A stretch of 64,000 nucleotides of DNA from Trebouxia sp. TZW2008 (GCA_002118135.1 BDIU01000117.1:1-64000), one strand, 5' to 3'. Positions 21,878 through 34,917 are shown, counted from the first letter of the stretch. The notes: a model not told the origin generated them from the letters alone. Numbers and translations: made by a program.

Positions 21878-24800
21878 ATGGCCCGCCCCTCGGGGACCTT
21901 CCAGAGGCAGCCAGGGTCAAAGCTCGCGGAGAAGCAGCCTCTGCTTGAGTCGGCCTCGAAACAGTCTGCTTCTGTCGAAGCACCTAGCGACGACAATGAA
22001 GCTGGACTGGGAGCAGCATTTCTCTGGGTGGCGTAAGCATCACGCTCAGCACAGCACATCTGATGTCCTGATGAGACAAGCCTGGCTGAGTTCTGGCTTC
22101 TTATGTTCCTGCAGGATTGCCAGCATACTTTTTGCTGCAACTGGACAAGTGCTTCGGTCACAGCTGTCACTGACGAACGACACAGAGGCAGCTGTTCTGC
22201 TGTATCAAGCAGTGCCAAAGCTGTTCTACTTTGTCAGTGCAGCTGCTTTCTTTTCGGCATTTGTACAAAATTGCTGTGCGCTCATATATGAGGCTGGCTC
22301 CACTAAAAAGCAGTTGGCTTTGGTGTCATGCTTTATCAAAGGCCTTTCTGCCTATGTGGACTTGCTGCTAGCCACTGGTGTTGGAGTGGTCATACTCGAC
22401 AGTGCTGGAAACCCGTGAGTTCTGGCATGTCAAAGTCCCTCAAGTCTGGTACTGTTGCTAAAGCTTGTCATATCCTCAGGCTATCTTAGCCAAATGCGTT
22501 TTGCAGGCTGGTGGTCTCACGTTACACACAGTGGATGGTAACAACACCAACACTGATCTATGTCGTGTCCAAGATTTCTGACTTTTCTCGTACACAAGTG
22601 TCAGTGGTAGTTCTGTCTCAGTTCAGCGTCATTCTGACAGGACTGCTGGCATCCGTGTACCCATCCCCATGGAAATGTGAGTACTCTTCCTCTGCAATTT
22701 TCATCTAGGGTGACTCTTTGAGCAGACTTGAGCGTTTTCCTTGATGCTAGCCAATGCAGCGTTCATGCATGCACCGCTCAATTTTTCATCTCTGTGACAG
22801 AAAGCTTATCGCAAACGCATTCTCAAATGTGAGCATCTGAAGTGAGCCACTTTGAGTGGTGAAGGTCATATAAAGCAAACACCATATCTTGTATCAAGAC
22901 TTCCTCCTTCATGCTGCAGGGCTCTGGATGCTGTACTGCATGGTTGCCTACTGCTATGTCATCTACTCCATGGGACAGATGTTGCACAGTGCCATTGCTG
23001 AGTCTGCTGACTCCAGCCAGCGGCAGGGGTTGCTGTTCATTTACTATGGCACTGTTGTCATCTGGTCTGCCTTTGTTGTGGTCTGGTTTGGGCAGGAGCT
23101 TGGCATGCTCAGCATTTACAGAGCAGAGCTCGGCAACATGCTCGCCAACTTTTCTGCCAAGGTACAGGATTGCTGCTGACATGATGTTCCATGCCTGTAT
23201 CTTATGCGTCAATCTCAACGCAGCATCAACTGACAGGCTTACACTGTGCATGGCTGAGCTTTGCATGATGGCATGGCTGATTACGATTTGTACAAGAATG
23301 AGGTTCAGTGCATCACCATCATCTCCAGTTCAGTGTTTGATACTTGTGTGGTACATATCACGATTTACTAAAGAGGGCCGCCTGCTGCTGCAGGTGTTGT
23401 TCTCGTCTTCAGTCATGTATGGCAACTTTGTGACAATTGCTCAGCGTAGGGCTCTTGCCAAGGAAGCACAGGAGCACATAGACAGGTGGGTTGACATGCC
23501 CATTGTAATGTGGCTCCTTGCATGAGTGGCAAGGCACCACTGCACAATCTTTGCTTGCTAGCAGAAGCCAATGTTTGTGCTCAACCTGCTGTTTGTGATG
23601 ATAGGCTGAAACAGATCGAGGATCTGAAGGTCAGCATGCAGGCCAAAGAGGAGTTCCTATCCATGGTGTCACATGAGCTCAGAACCCCGCTGAACGGCAT
23701 CATAGGTACAGAATAAACTGTTTTGTCTAGCAGCATAGCAAGCAGGATACTGCATGGACTTCTTCACACATCCAGTGCTGGCACATCAAGTACTAAGGAC
23801 AGCCTGTCCCACGCATCATCTCCTCAACATGGTCCTGATCATGGGGCAATCACAAACCTTATTCAGCTTGTACATGAGACTGCATCACAACTGTTTTTGT
23901 ATGCAACCAGCTGCCTACAGCTATCACCTGCACATGCAGGGTTCACATAACAGCCTTAGTCCGTGCATGTGGCCGAAACTGCATGCATTGTGCAGGGCTG
24001 TCAGAGGCCATGCTACGGGGCGGCTCGTGGCAACTGGGTGAGAAAGGCACACACTATATCAAGACCATCAAGAACTCCTCACACCACCTGGCAAACATCA
24101 TCAATGACATTCTGGATGCAGCTGCGTTCTCCAAAGGCCGCCTTGTTATCAAGCGTGAGAAGGTGGGGCCCTGCCATTTATCGCATGCTGTTAGCATCTG
24201 CACAATATGTTAATTGCATGCTGGTATGAGCAGGCCAGCCAGGGCATGCACCTCGCAGACGACATCACAGACGCAGCACTTGAACAACAGGTGCTTTGTC
24301 TCTGCTTGTTGAAGTGTAATCAAGCTTGTAGCATCTTACAGCAGACAGCCATGTCTAAGGACCTCACTTCCCTCCATGCTCAATACAACTGGTTTAGATT
24401 AGCACAGGACCAGACTGGTTGGGGAGACATTTGAGAGCTCCAGCACATACTCAGCTGGGACTGCTGAGCCTGTCTGGCACACATTTAGAATGAATGAACC
24501 AAATGAATCTTACAAAAGCAGCAGCAAAGTCTTCCTTGCAAATACACTCTGGTCTTGCCATAGTGAAGTAGGGAGGTGGTACAAACGCATTGCTGCTGCA
24601 GGTGCGCATGACAGTGGTGCTGGACCATGTCCTAGACACTGTACAGCATCTTCTGAAGAAGAAGGTTGCTTTGGAGCGAGCGGTGGACCCTGACACGCCA
24701 GACATCATTGCTGACGGCAGCCGCATCGTGCAGGTCCGCCTGCATCCTGTAAATGCTGCATTTTTGCTGCTGATTCTTCTGAATTTCACTAGCTCTTGAG

Positions 24801-27800
24801 GGCATTCTGCAGTCTTGTTGAAGCTGCACTCCTGCTGCCTGCTATACTGCATTCAGTACAAACGTGCAGTTTGCTTGATGCCATACAGCAAGTGCATGCA
24901 GGGCCTGTGTCAAGCACTGCACCTTGTGAAGACATGTGATGGTCTGCCCAATGCTCATGTGGTCAAGTGCACTGAACCTGTCCAGAAAGCTGTGTGCATT
25001 CCTCATGTCTAATCATCTGAAATGATTCTGTGCTTTCAGGCACAGCTGGCTTTGCTTGCTGCCGACCAAGAGCAAACCCATTGCCTACTTGCAAAGCATG
25101 CACTGCATGCAAGCATTCAGCATTGCATCAGGCATACCCTGCAAAGGTTGAATAATACGGTCCTGTGCAGATCATCTTCAATTTGCTGGGAAATGCCCTC
25201 AAGTTCACAACTGAGGGCTATATCAGGGTGACAGTAAAGCCCTTGCCAGCAGCAGGCGTCGGCATGGACATGGTGCAGCTAAGTGTTGAGGACACAGGCT
25301 GCGGCATTGCTAAGGACAAGCAGAAGCTGATCTTTGAGGCGTTTGGACAGGTGCTAGGCTGCCTAATCTTCACTCTGATGCAAGCTTGCATTAGGCCGTG
25401 GAGGTCAAGACAGAATTACACGCATGCTTGTGTTGGTCCCACAGACAAGACAGCGAAAAGAATGTTTGATGCACCAATACAATATGCGCTTGCGTGGTCG
25501 TCAGGCCAGTGCTTACAATGAGATGTTCCTCAAGCTGTGTTCCTGTGTCTGTCAATTTGCAATGATGCACCAAACACTCTGGGTGCTCATGTGAACATTG
25601 CTTACAGCATGCCCAAAGATTGCTGCACACAATAGAAACAAAACATGTTTGCAGGGTGACATGAGCGCCACAAGGAAGTTTGGGGGTACTGGACTGGGTC
25701 TCAACATCACCAAGAGTCTGATTGAAGCGCATGGTGGATCCATTGCTGTGGAGTCCATGAAAGGTGACTTGCACCTGCTGAACATGTGCAACATCTCAGG
25801 CAACTGGCAGCTCTCAATCTGCCTCGCTGAACTGTCATGCTCGATCAACTGTGTGCCAAAGAGTACAGCCCAGATTGCTGCTTGCCTGAGTGATACCTTG
25901 TTGCTAATGTTGGCATCAGCAAGGTATAGGGTTCTGCAGCCCCTGCTCAGCTCCGGGAGGGTGACCCCTAAACCGGCACCCCACATCAATTTGCCTCAAT
26001 GCCAATACATGCCTAGTGTAGCCCACGCAAAGTGCCCTGCAACCCCCGCAAACCTGCACACATAGTGTGGGCAATTTAACGCCCCTGTAGACCCCTGGCA
26101 AGGTCACCAGCGTCTGTCATGATTATATCTGCTATCTCAAGCTCTGACTTTCAGATGCCTGCCAAGGCATCTCCTGGACCCCACAAAATTGTATCGCAAA
26201 ATGAGTGGGGGGCCAATGCAATGATAAGTCAGGTTGCGGACTGAGTAGCAGTGTGCAGGCAAGGGATCTACCTTCACAGTGCGGCTGCCTGTCAATCCCA
26301 GCACCCCTAAGGTGTCATCAGACATGGGCAGAGCAGATGGGCAGCGCTCAAGCGGGTCTGCAGGCAGCCCCAGAGCAACACTTGAGGCAAGTGAACCTCA
26401 GCAAGGCCTGGCAGTGTCAGTTCTGTGTGCATTTGTTCACGCCTACAGCCAGTTTCTGTTTTGTCTACTGTGCCAAAGAGATTCTCCCTGTGCCTGGTAT
26501 TGGAATTCCCTGGAATCCGCAAACATAAGTCCCAAAAAGTTCAAGATACTGCTCCTGCATGTCGTTACAACACTCCCCTTGAGGTGTGCAGCATTGCATA
26601 GTCCTTGCAGGATTGCTGCTTAGGCTGTGTGCCGTCATGACTGTGCATGGATATGGATATGCTTTGCATAACATGCCGTGGGATGTGTAAATACAAGGCT
26701 GCTGCCCTTCCATCAGCACTTTGACTGATTGCTGTGAAAGAATCAGCAAGCCATTTTACGCCACCGCACCAGAGCTTGTTGGAATCTAAGCATCTCAAGA
26801 CAAGCTTGCCTTATTTGCTATACATGGATCCTGTCTGCAAGCAGATAGCTTTGGGCCTGTCTTGACCATGCCTAGTCAGTACTAGCCGTTCAGGTCTTGG
26901 GGAGCTGGAATGGCTGCATTGAGCTGACCAACAGTGTCCTTGCAGCTGTGTCAACTTTCAAAGCACTCATGGTCTGGACAAGGATGACATTAAGGTCAAG
27001 CCTGCAAGGATTGAGCTCATTATTCGCCAGGTCTTGTGTCTCAAACGTGCCTTGTCTGTGAATCTGTGTGTGATGCACAGTGTGGCCAGAGACATGCTTG
27101 CCTTCTTGACTGAAGATGGTTCGGGCTGTCTGCAGGACGTGAATGTTTTCACACCTCAGAAGGGGCGCAACTCCTCTGTTGAAGAGTCACGTATTGAGGG
27201 CGGGAAGGCGTCTACAACTGAGACGCTAAAGGCAGCAGCTGCAGCATACCCTCCCAAGCGGGTATGTGTAATTGCAGTACAGGGCATATGCATTTGTTGC
27301 ATGTTGGCTGCTGCCCATGTTGTGTGCTGCTGCCTTCTGCACTCTTGATCTAGCATCATTGCATGATCTTACCAGCAGCCACCTGTGCACAGGTCAATCA
27401 GCTTTCTTGCATTACACACACAAAATGAGACAAAGCTTAGCTGTGCCTCAGGCATTAGCGCAGGCAGTGAGACATACCTGTTGTTTCTAGCATCCAATGC
27501 GCAGAGCAGTGTTGCATCGTACTCTGAAGTGACACAGGCGACACTGCGCAAATATTTTGTCACTCGCAATCCACTTGTATGCAAAAAAGCAGATGATTGG
27601 GGATCAGTGTTTGCAGCTACAGCATAGAGCTCAAATTCTCAGTCGTGCTATGAACCTGCAATGACGGTCCATTTTCGATGCAGAGTGGAGTGACAAGCAC
27701 ACCTATCAACCCCATTGATAGGGTCAGTATGGAGGGCACTCTGGGCCAACCTGCCCCAGGGCAAGCCCCTGCAGTGTCCTACCGCCTTGTCAAGTTTGAC

Positions 27801-30800
27801 AGCGGTGCTGGCCAGCCAGGCGAGAATCCTGGCCGCTTCATGCTGTCTGGGGACAGCGCACAGACAGCAACCAACCTGTTCCAGACTACAACAATGGCCA
27901 AGTCTAAGAAGGTTTGGACGCCTGTCAATCATGCCATTTGCAAGCTACATGCTGTAGCGGAGACTGCATCAGCTTGCCTGACCATGACAACATCCCCATC
28001 ATCGTTACCTGCTGCTGCACTAAGTCTGCCGTACGTCTTCCTGAACATGTCCATCTCAAGCACCAAAGGTGCATGTTGTGACAAGTATTCAGCAGCTTGG
28101 TGAAAATTTGCTTCTTGCGTGATGCTGTCATGACATGTAATCTGTGGTGCTGCAGCATCTGCCCAAGAGGGCGGCAAGCAGGATCCAGACACCCAAGACC
28201 CCTCCTCAGCCAGGTCAGTTGTCGACCCCAAGCTCTTGACTCTTTTGCATGTTGTATCCAGAGTGAGTGTGTCGTGTTGTATCCAGAGTGAATGTGTCAT
28301 GGTGATTAGGTTGCAGCCTTCGCGCTCAAGCCGTGGTCTGGCAATGCAAAAGCAGTTGGCTGCAGTAGGCAGATTGGGTACGTCGTGGGATGCAACGCGC
28401 TGATCAGACAAGCACAACATGTCGTACTACCTGACATTGTCGCCACTTGCAGCAATGTCAGATCATGTGACGAAAACAGCCAGCTTAGGCATACATGAGT
28501 GCTTGGCGACAAATCTACATCCTGCAATGATCATAACAGCAGCAGCAGCAGCAGCAGCATGTAAAATCCTGTTGCAACATATGCAACATGCTCAGTCAGC
28601 GACAGAAATGCTGCCTTGTCCGAGAAAATGTGTCTTCACTTGATGAATAGCGTTAATCATGTGACCAATCGGCTGCAATGTCTTCATCACTCTTTGGCAC
28701 GCTTTGCTCAATGAGTGCATTGCTGTGTCATAGGCACGCCCTGCAGCATGAAGGACGGCAGCTGCCTGACAGACCGCAAGTCCACCCACATGGAGGCTCA
28801 CGGCTCTGTGCTCATCCTGACAGTGGATGACGAGCCCACAAACCACCTGGTCATTGAGGAGATCGTCACCTCTCAGGGCTATCAGGTGTGTCTTGGGCTG
28901 ACCCCTCATACGTCAACTTTTTACTGGTTGCTGCTCTTTATCGGGCTGCTCTCGGGCTGCTTCTATGAATAGAGGTTCCGGTTATGACGCCTAACGGTGT
29001 AGACTTTTCCTTGTTTTCCCCTGCGTCTGCTCTCCTACAGCCCCTGTGCAGGACTTGCCCCAGACCTTTGTGGCTCAATCGTATACGATGCAGGAGGCAT
29101 AAGCCCCGATGTCAAATGACAAATGTGGGGTCTCTACATGATGTGTCAATCCATACCTTGTTGCTCTTTGCATTTTGTTATATTGGCACACACTGCTATA
29201 TTCGGTGAACATGCTCGTGTCGTCGGTTCGGCAACTCCACCCAAGGTGCTGTAGGCATCACGCAATTGTGTGCACCTGTCTCACCTTGTCAACCTTGATT
29301 GCGATGTTCTGCGTGTGTACAGACACACTCAGAGCTAGATGCAAGGGAAGCTTTGAAGTGGGTGGATGCCAGCCCAGTCCTGCCAGACCTCATTCTGCTG
29401 GACTGCATGATGCCAGAGATGTCTGGTCAGGAGTTCTGTGTGGAGCTGCGTAAGACTGTCCCAGATGCTGTGGTGCCCGTCATCATGATCAGCGCCAAGA
29501 CTGACGAGGAGAACATTGTGAATGGCCTATCGCATGGCTGCAATGACTTCATCTGGTGCGTACTTGTTGTGGCTGTCTTTCGACAAGGATAACATGCCTT
29601 TATTGATGGTGATTTTGGTAAGGCATGTGCCCACTGTGGACAACACATGCACCTGTGAAGTGCCTGTCAATGCTGCTGCATGACCACACTGTGCCCACCT
29701 AGCGCATGCCAGGTATGTTGTCCAGCAAGAAGTCTTTGTGCTGTTGTAGCTTCTGCTGTACAGCGTGTGTGTTTGCTTCAGCAAAGTTGCTGTCGATGAA
29801 CTGCTGTCAACCCTCTGACAACAGAGCCCATCCGCAAGCTCACCCCTCACAGATGTGCCAATACAACCTCCAAGCAGTGTGTGTTGACAGCTCAGCTGCA
29901 TGCAAATTGGCAGTGGACAGCATGCTGCCTGCTACAGTGCTGAGGCGGTGTGTCATCAGCAACAGCATGCTGCGTCAGCACCATAGTCACTTACATGCTT
30001 GCAAGCCACCCATGGCCAGGCAGCAAGCCGGTGAAGCAAGGGCAGCTGCTAGCGCATATTCTTGCCCAGGTGAGGGTGAAGGCCCCACCTGCAGGCAGAG
30101 CAGGCCCTTGAATATTGTCACCCTTGTCACCATATTTGCCATTATATGCATGCTTGCTAATGGTGTGTCAAACCTCAACTAGCCTGTTGCTGTGCAGCAA
30201 GCCAGTCAAGCAAGGGGAGCTGTTGGCGCGTATCTCAGCCCAGCTGAGAGTCAAGGCAGATGCCACCTGGGTGCAGTCCATTGTGAAGGGCGTGCTGGAG
30301 GATGACTCTGAGGCCATGAACATCCTACAGACCATCCTGCCAGAGCCTATCATCTCCCGCATCCAGGTCTGCACTGCATTGCAGCACACAGCTTGCTTGG
30401 TGTTTCATGTGGACGAAGACCTCATATTTAGTATAAATAGTTTAGTGTGGCACCAGACCCACCTGGTCAAAGACAGTTGAACACTCCAGTGCATACGTAG
30501 CTAAGCCTGCTGAGCCTGCCTTAGCATTCGTTTGACTGAATGTATATTGTATGATATATGCCCAGCATGGACACTGCTGAAGAGATGCTGATTGCTTGGC
30601 TGCTGCTCATGCTGTCAGAGCCTGCCCAGGCTTGGATGATTCTGGAGCAAAGCGTACTGCGCCAGTCTTGCCATTCTGTACCTGCCGACATTTGCAGCTA
30701 GATAGTGCATTTCCTTGTGACCTCATGCTGATATGCTGCAGGAGGGACAGCATGTGATTGGTGATGCATATGACCATGTAGTGGTCATGTTCAGTGACAT

Positions 30801-33800
30801 TGTGGGCTTCAGCACCATGTCCTCAACCATGTCAGCTGTCGAAGTCTTCCTCATGCTGACCAACCTGTACTATGCCTTTGACCGCCTGGTGGACAAGTTT
30901 GGCGTGTACAAGGTGGAGACCATTGGCGATGGCTACATGATTGCTGCTGGTAAGCAGAATGCTGCTTTGTAGTGAGCGCCATATTGTACTTTAACCCAAA
31001 TGAATGATGCCTCTGTACCTAGCTCGCCCTGCTGCACATTTGCATGATGCTCAACAGAGGATCTGTAGTGCTCTGGCATGTGTTGCTCAGAAATGCAATG
31101 CTCATGGTCTAATCAACTCAGTACCCAGTTGTCAACAAGAGAACATTGCAGCGCGTCGGTATGTGGTGCTCAGGAGTATCATATTAAAAGGGTTGTAGCT
31201 CTGATCATTGATGCTGTGTAGGGCATGATGAGGACCCTGCAAAGGCAGCCATTGGAACGCCTTTGGAGCGCATGATGAAGATGGGCACTGCCATGCTGGA
31301 GGCTGTCAAGACCTTCAAGCCACCTTCATCAGATGGCAAGAAGTTCGAGATCCGTTTAGGTCTGTCCCTGCTATTGAATGCGTGTCTGCTGTCCGCAGTC
31401 ACCCTGCAGACATTGAATCACTTTTGAGCTGCAAGGTTGCATACAAGCTCCCTGACGTGCTCGTGAAGGCAAGACAAGAGTGCTAGTCCCTCATCATGAT
31501 CATGCTTGTCCTGTCTTTCCGACAAGCTCTTCCAAATCGCAACGCTGTCTGCTGCGCGAGTTGTGCCATCTCCTTCTTCACCATGCATGCTGATTGTACA
31601 AGCCCCTTGCACAGCTCACTGTCCCTACGTAGCTCGCCAATGCATGACACACCTGACCTGACTGTGCATAGAAAAGAAATCCGAACAGTGAGCTCTTCAA
31701 AATTGCCACAATGTGTGCAATGTAGGAACTGTGCCCTTCCCTGTTTGCCTGTTGTACAGCTTACAAACGCCTTGCACAGCTCACTGTCCCTACGTTGCAC
31801 AGCTCACCAAGGCATGAGACACCTGATCTGACTGTGCATAGAGGTCAAATCCAACTTGCTGCCTACAGGGGTGCACTGCGGGCCAGCGTATGCTGGTGTG
31901 ATTGGCATGAAGTGCCCGCGCTACTGTTTCCTGGGTGACACTGTCAATGTGGCCAGCCGCATGGAGAGCAATAGCTTCCCCAGCTGCATGCATGTCAGTG
32001 ATGCAGTTGTCAAGGGCCTTTCCAAGCAGGGCGACATGTTTGTGCCCTTGGGTGAGCGCGCCATCAAGGGCAAGGGCAACATGTTTACCCATCTCTACAA
32101 GGTCAGCCGTGCCCTTTGCCCTGCCCTGCCCTGCCCCTTTGCAAGTCCTGATGACATACAGCACATCATTCCTGTTGAAATGGATGCTATGTGCGTTTAT
32201 GCTGCACTTTGCTTGGAGATGCTTGGTCTAGCGAAAGAAAGAAAAGAAAAGTATATGCCTTGAGGCGTCATAGCAAGAGCCTTTGGCTGATGAGGCAGCC
32301 TGCACGCTGAAGTGGCAGCCCTTGGTCTAGCATATGGGTGGTTCATAAGCCCTGTTTAGTGTCTGGGTCAGATCTTGACTGTGCTGCATCACATAGGTAG
32401 CAGGTGTTGCCAACACATTGATTTGTTGCGCACAAGTCTCAAGCATAGCTTGCATGTTACGCCATGCACACTAAGTTTCCGTGTACTACCATATGGGTAC
32501 AAGATTCTCTTCACAAGTAGTTCAATGTGTACTGTACTTCTTAAAAGACATTTACAATATGTGCGTGACGAGCTGCAGCACTGCAGGTGGGTGACTGGGA
32601 GGAGGCAGTGGACAAGTTTCAGGCCAGTCAGGAGGAGCAGAAGACCCTGGCTGCCATGCAGGCTGCTGCCCTGGAAAACAGAGCCATGAGCCTTGCTGAG
32701 GGTCAGTCTGTTCCTCAGCCACCAAGACATCTGCTGGAGCAGCAGCAGCACCCTTGTGCCATTGCCTCGTACTTGCTGAAAGGATGAAGCTCATGCATGT
32801 CCTGCTTGATCAGAGCAGGAACGGGATTGCATCATTCTGTAACGCCAAGTGCTCTGCTGACTCTGCTTGTGCTGCCCGATGATGAGCACAGCGCACGCGC
32901 TGCTGGTCAGCAAGCACAATAGCATCTGACAGTGCAGACCTTGAATCGTAGGTGGCCGTGGTCTGCGGCAGGCACTGAGCTCACAGGCTACAAGGAACCT
33001 GATCAGGTCAGGCAGTAAGAGGGCAGAAGCCTTGGAGACCCTCACGGCACAAGTGGCAGAGCTGCAGAACACCCTGCAGGTATGGTTGCTCCGCTCACCC
33101 TCGATAACAGCTTCATATTCTTCTGAGCTGTATGCATTACCTGTCATGCAGTCAGTACCCACATTTGCTGTTGGTAGCTTACAGCATCTCTTGTCACTGA
33201 CACTGTTGATCACGTGTTGTGACAGTAACCTCTGCTGGTCAAGCTCAGGTAATATTGAGAGACAAGACATGCAGGGCTTGCCATTGATATTTCAAGCGCA
33301 GTCAATTCTTCCAGTAACTCTTTGTGTGAAGATCTACCTGTATTCAGACCCCAGGTTCCAGGGCAGGGCAGGACAAGCTGCTGTGCTTCTAATGCTGCTG
33401 TGTGGTCTTGCTGCCATGCATCAGCGCTGCTGCATGTCTTTGCTGTACAAGATTCAAACTTGGCAGTTGGTGGAAGCCTCACAAGCTCTCCTGTTACGCA
33501 GACTGAGAGGGGTCAGAAGGAGATTAGTGCAGCCAGGGTTCGGGAGGTGGAGTCACAGCTGGCTGGTGCTCAGAACAGCCTCAAGGCAGAGCGGCTCCTT
33601 CTTCAGCAGGCAAGCTAACTTGCCCTTCCATACTCCTTTCTGCCTTACATTTTCCATGACCTGCCATGGCCAATGCTGTAGTTTCCCTTTGGTCAAAATC
33701 TTTTGAAGTTGGTTCAGATGCTGTATCTCCTGTTGACATCTCCAGTAAGCTGTTGTCATGCTGATCACTCAGCAGATCGTCATCGCTCGTCAGCTGTAAC

Positions 33801-34917
33801 AGCTCCAGCAGTCGATAAATCCACCAGATCAGAAGCAAAAGTCTTTGCCTTGTTGCCTAAACCACAAGAGCAGATATGCGATACCTTCAGTTGGCTGTAA
33901 TTCTCTGAAAAACAACAAAATCTCTTGCCCTGCTTGTGGGATCAGCAACAACGGCAAATGCTTGCTTCAAAGCACTACAGGTCCAGCAGGAGATGAGCCT
34001 GGTGAAATCACAGCCCCTGAAGAGCAGCGAGCCGCTGAAGAGCAGCTTGGAGATGGTGGGGGCACAGGTGAAGCTGGAGGCCGCCACCATCACTGTGGTG
34101 TCACCGGGCGCCAGCATGCCCGGCTGCAGCGTGCGCTCCCTGCTGAACGACATGGGCTTGCAGGTATGCCTCCTTAATGGCTTGTTCAATAGCACTGCCA
34201 TTTGAGCGTCTCGTTTTTAGAACATGGATCTGCGTTTGCCTCCTGGCGTCACAGCTGTTCTGCAAGACAGCTCAAGCGTCAACCTCTTAGGGGCTTTGCG
34301 CACCCTGTGCCTGACTGTCATTTTACAGCTGGCGACCTTCACATGCTTGTAATGACCTGCATGTTTGTTGTCTTGCATGCTGAAGAAACACATCACTGAA
34401 ATGACGTTTTCAGACCAGATAAGATTGCAGAACTTAACAGACAGCTCTCAGCAATCTGTCAACATGCATGACAACGAATGTGATTGAGTTGCAACATGAC
34501 ACAAATTGACAAATTGACATCAGCTTTGTCCATTGCTTACTGGTATCATGGTCAACACTCTGCTGCAGCGCTGTGTGCTGTAATGCAGAGGTACATTCAC
34601 AAATATGAGGCGGGGCTTCTGAAGTTGCACATGCTGCTGGGTTCAACCTTTTTTGCATACACAGAGGAAACAAATCTGTCAGACCTTCACATTGCCTGTA
34701 TACTCAACTTTGTGCTGTGATACAGGAGTACATTCACAAGTTTGAGGCAGAGCATGTGAAGCTGCACATGCTGCTGGGCATCGACCACCGCGGTCTAGAG
34801 GCTCTGGGGATGCACTCATACGGGCACAGGGAGCAGCTCATTGAAGGGGTCAAGGAATACCTGAGAGCCTACCTGAGGGCTGCTGAAACCACCACCCAAA
34901 TAAGTGCCAAGTACTGA
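21878..34917 (+). CDS. Microbial-type rhodopsin-histidine kinase-response regulator-guanylyl cyclase with SAM domain
   Basis: A light-sensor enzyme of the two-component cyclase-opsin (HKR/2c-Cyclop) class of green algae, modelled at 1,312 residues. Exons: 21878-22032, 22115-22414, 22507-22676, 22920-23161, 23394-23485, 23605-23705, 23996-24162, 24602-24733, 25171-25350, 25655-25763, 27116-27261 (uncertain), 27684-27911, 28156-28213, 28734-28885, 29323-29555, 30198-30366, 30742-30949, 31222-31359, 31869-32101, 32587-32701, 32952-33079, 33502-33609, 33981-34163 and 34726-34917. About residues 40-305: eight hydrophobic segments with the opsin helix C signature [10 protein letters not shown] and retinal lysine K289 (NFSAKVLF). 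HisKA: His about 343 in [12 protein letters not shown]. HATPase: [22 protein letters not shown]. Receiver: VDDEP and phospho-Asp about 771 in [11 protein letters not shown]. Class III cyclase: metal Asp in FSDIVGF and GDGY; the Glu/Cys pair ([14 protein letters not shown]) indicates GTP. Then coiled coil and SAM. Confidence 0.93.
24340..24500 (+). mobile_element. Truncated non-LTR retrotransposon tail in an intron
   Basis: Reads [22 protein letters not shown], the same C-terminal ORF2 stretch found at 52080-52160, then GGGACTGCTGAGCCTGTCTGGC and an AGAATGAATGAA tail. It is an old 3' fragment, inserted in the sense direction in the opsin-cyclase gene. Confidence 0.65.
30024..30069 (+). repeat. 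Upstream copy of the receiver-domain exon with intact splice sites
   Basis: CAG-acceptor, then sequence encoding [15 protein letters not shown], then GTGAGG donor, 174 bp upstream of the real exon at 30198 ([15 protein letters not shown]). The 46-nt unit is in the phase needed after exon 29323-29555 and before exon 30742. It could therefore in principle be spliced in place of the real exon, or it is a decayed duplicate. Confidence 0.75.
30375..30540 (+). mobile_element. Decayed non-LTR retrotransposon tail in an intron
   Basis: Aligns by eye with 24350-24500: GAAGACCTCAT..., ATAGTTTAG, ACCAGACCCACCTGG, AACACTCCAGTGCATAC, CCTGCTGAGCCTGCC and a GACTGAATG end. No open frame is kept. Confidence 0.5.
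31605..31850 (+). repeat. Intronic tandem duplication before a cyclase exon
   Basis: CCTTGCACAGCTCACTGTCC with following CACACCTGACCTGACTGTGCATAG occurs at about 31608-31672 and again at about 31768-31843, a period near 160 bp. Both lie in the intron before exon 31869-32101. Confidence 0.75.
33610..33980 (+). other. GC-AG intron in the opsin-cyclase
   Basis: The coiled-coil exon ends CTTCAGCAG and the intron begins GCAAGC; reading on gives a stop after two codons. The next exon starts at 33981 ([10 protein letters not shown]) in phase. Confidence 0.65.
34586..34650 (+). repeat. Upstream copy of the SAM-domain exon start
   Basis: Encodes [18 protein letters not shown], about 138 bp before the real exon start [18 protein letters not shown] at 34726. 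The copy loses similarity after GGGTTC and lacks the rest of the SAM exon. Confidence 0.8.

Noticed and set aside
26946..27031. Exon reading [14 protein letters not shown] as the end of the kinase ATPase domain
   Set aside because: The acceptor phase is right and STF recalls the GSTF end of HATPase, but no donor joins it in frame to the next supported exon; 27116-27261 closes the frame, so this stays unresolved.
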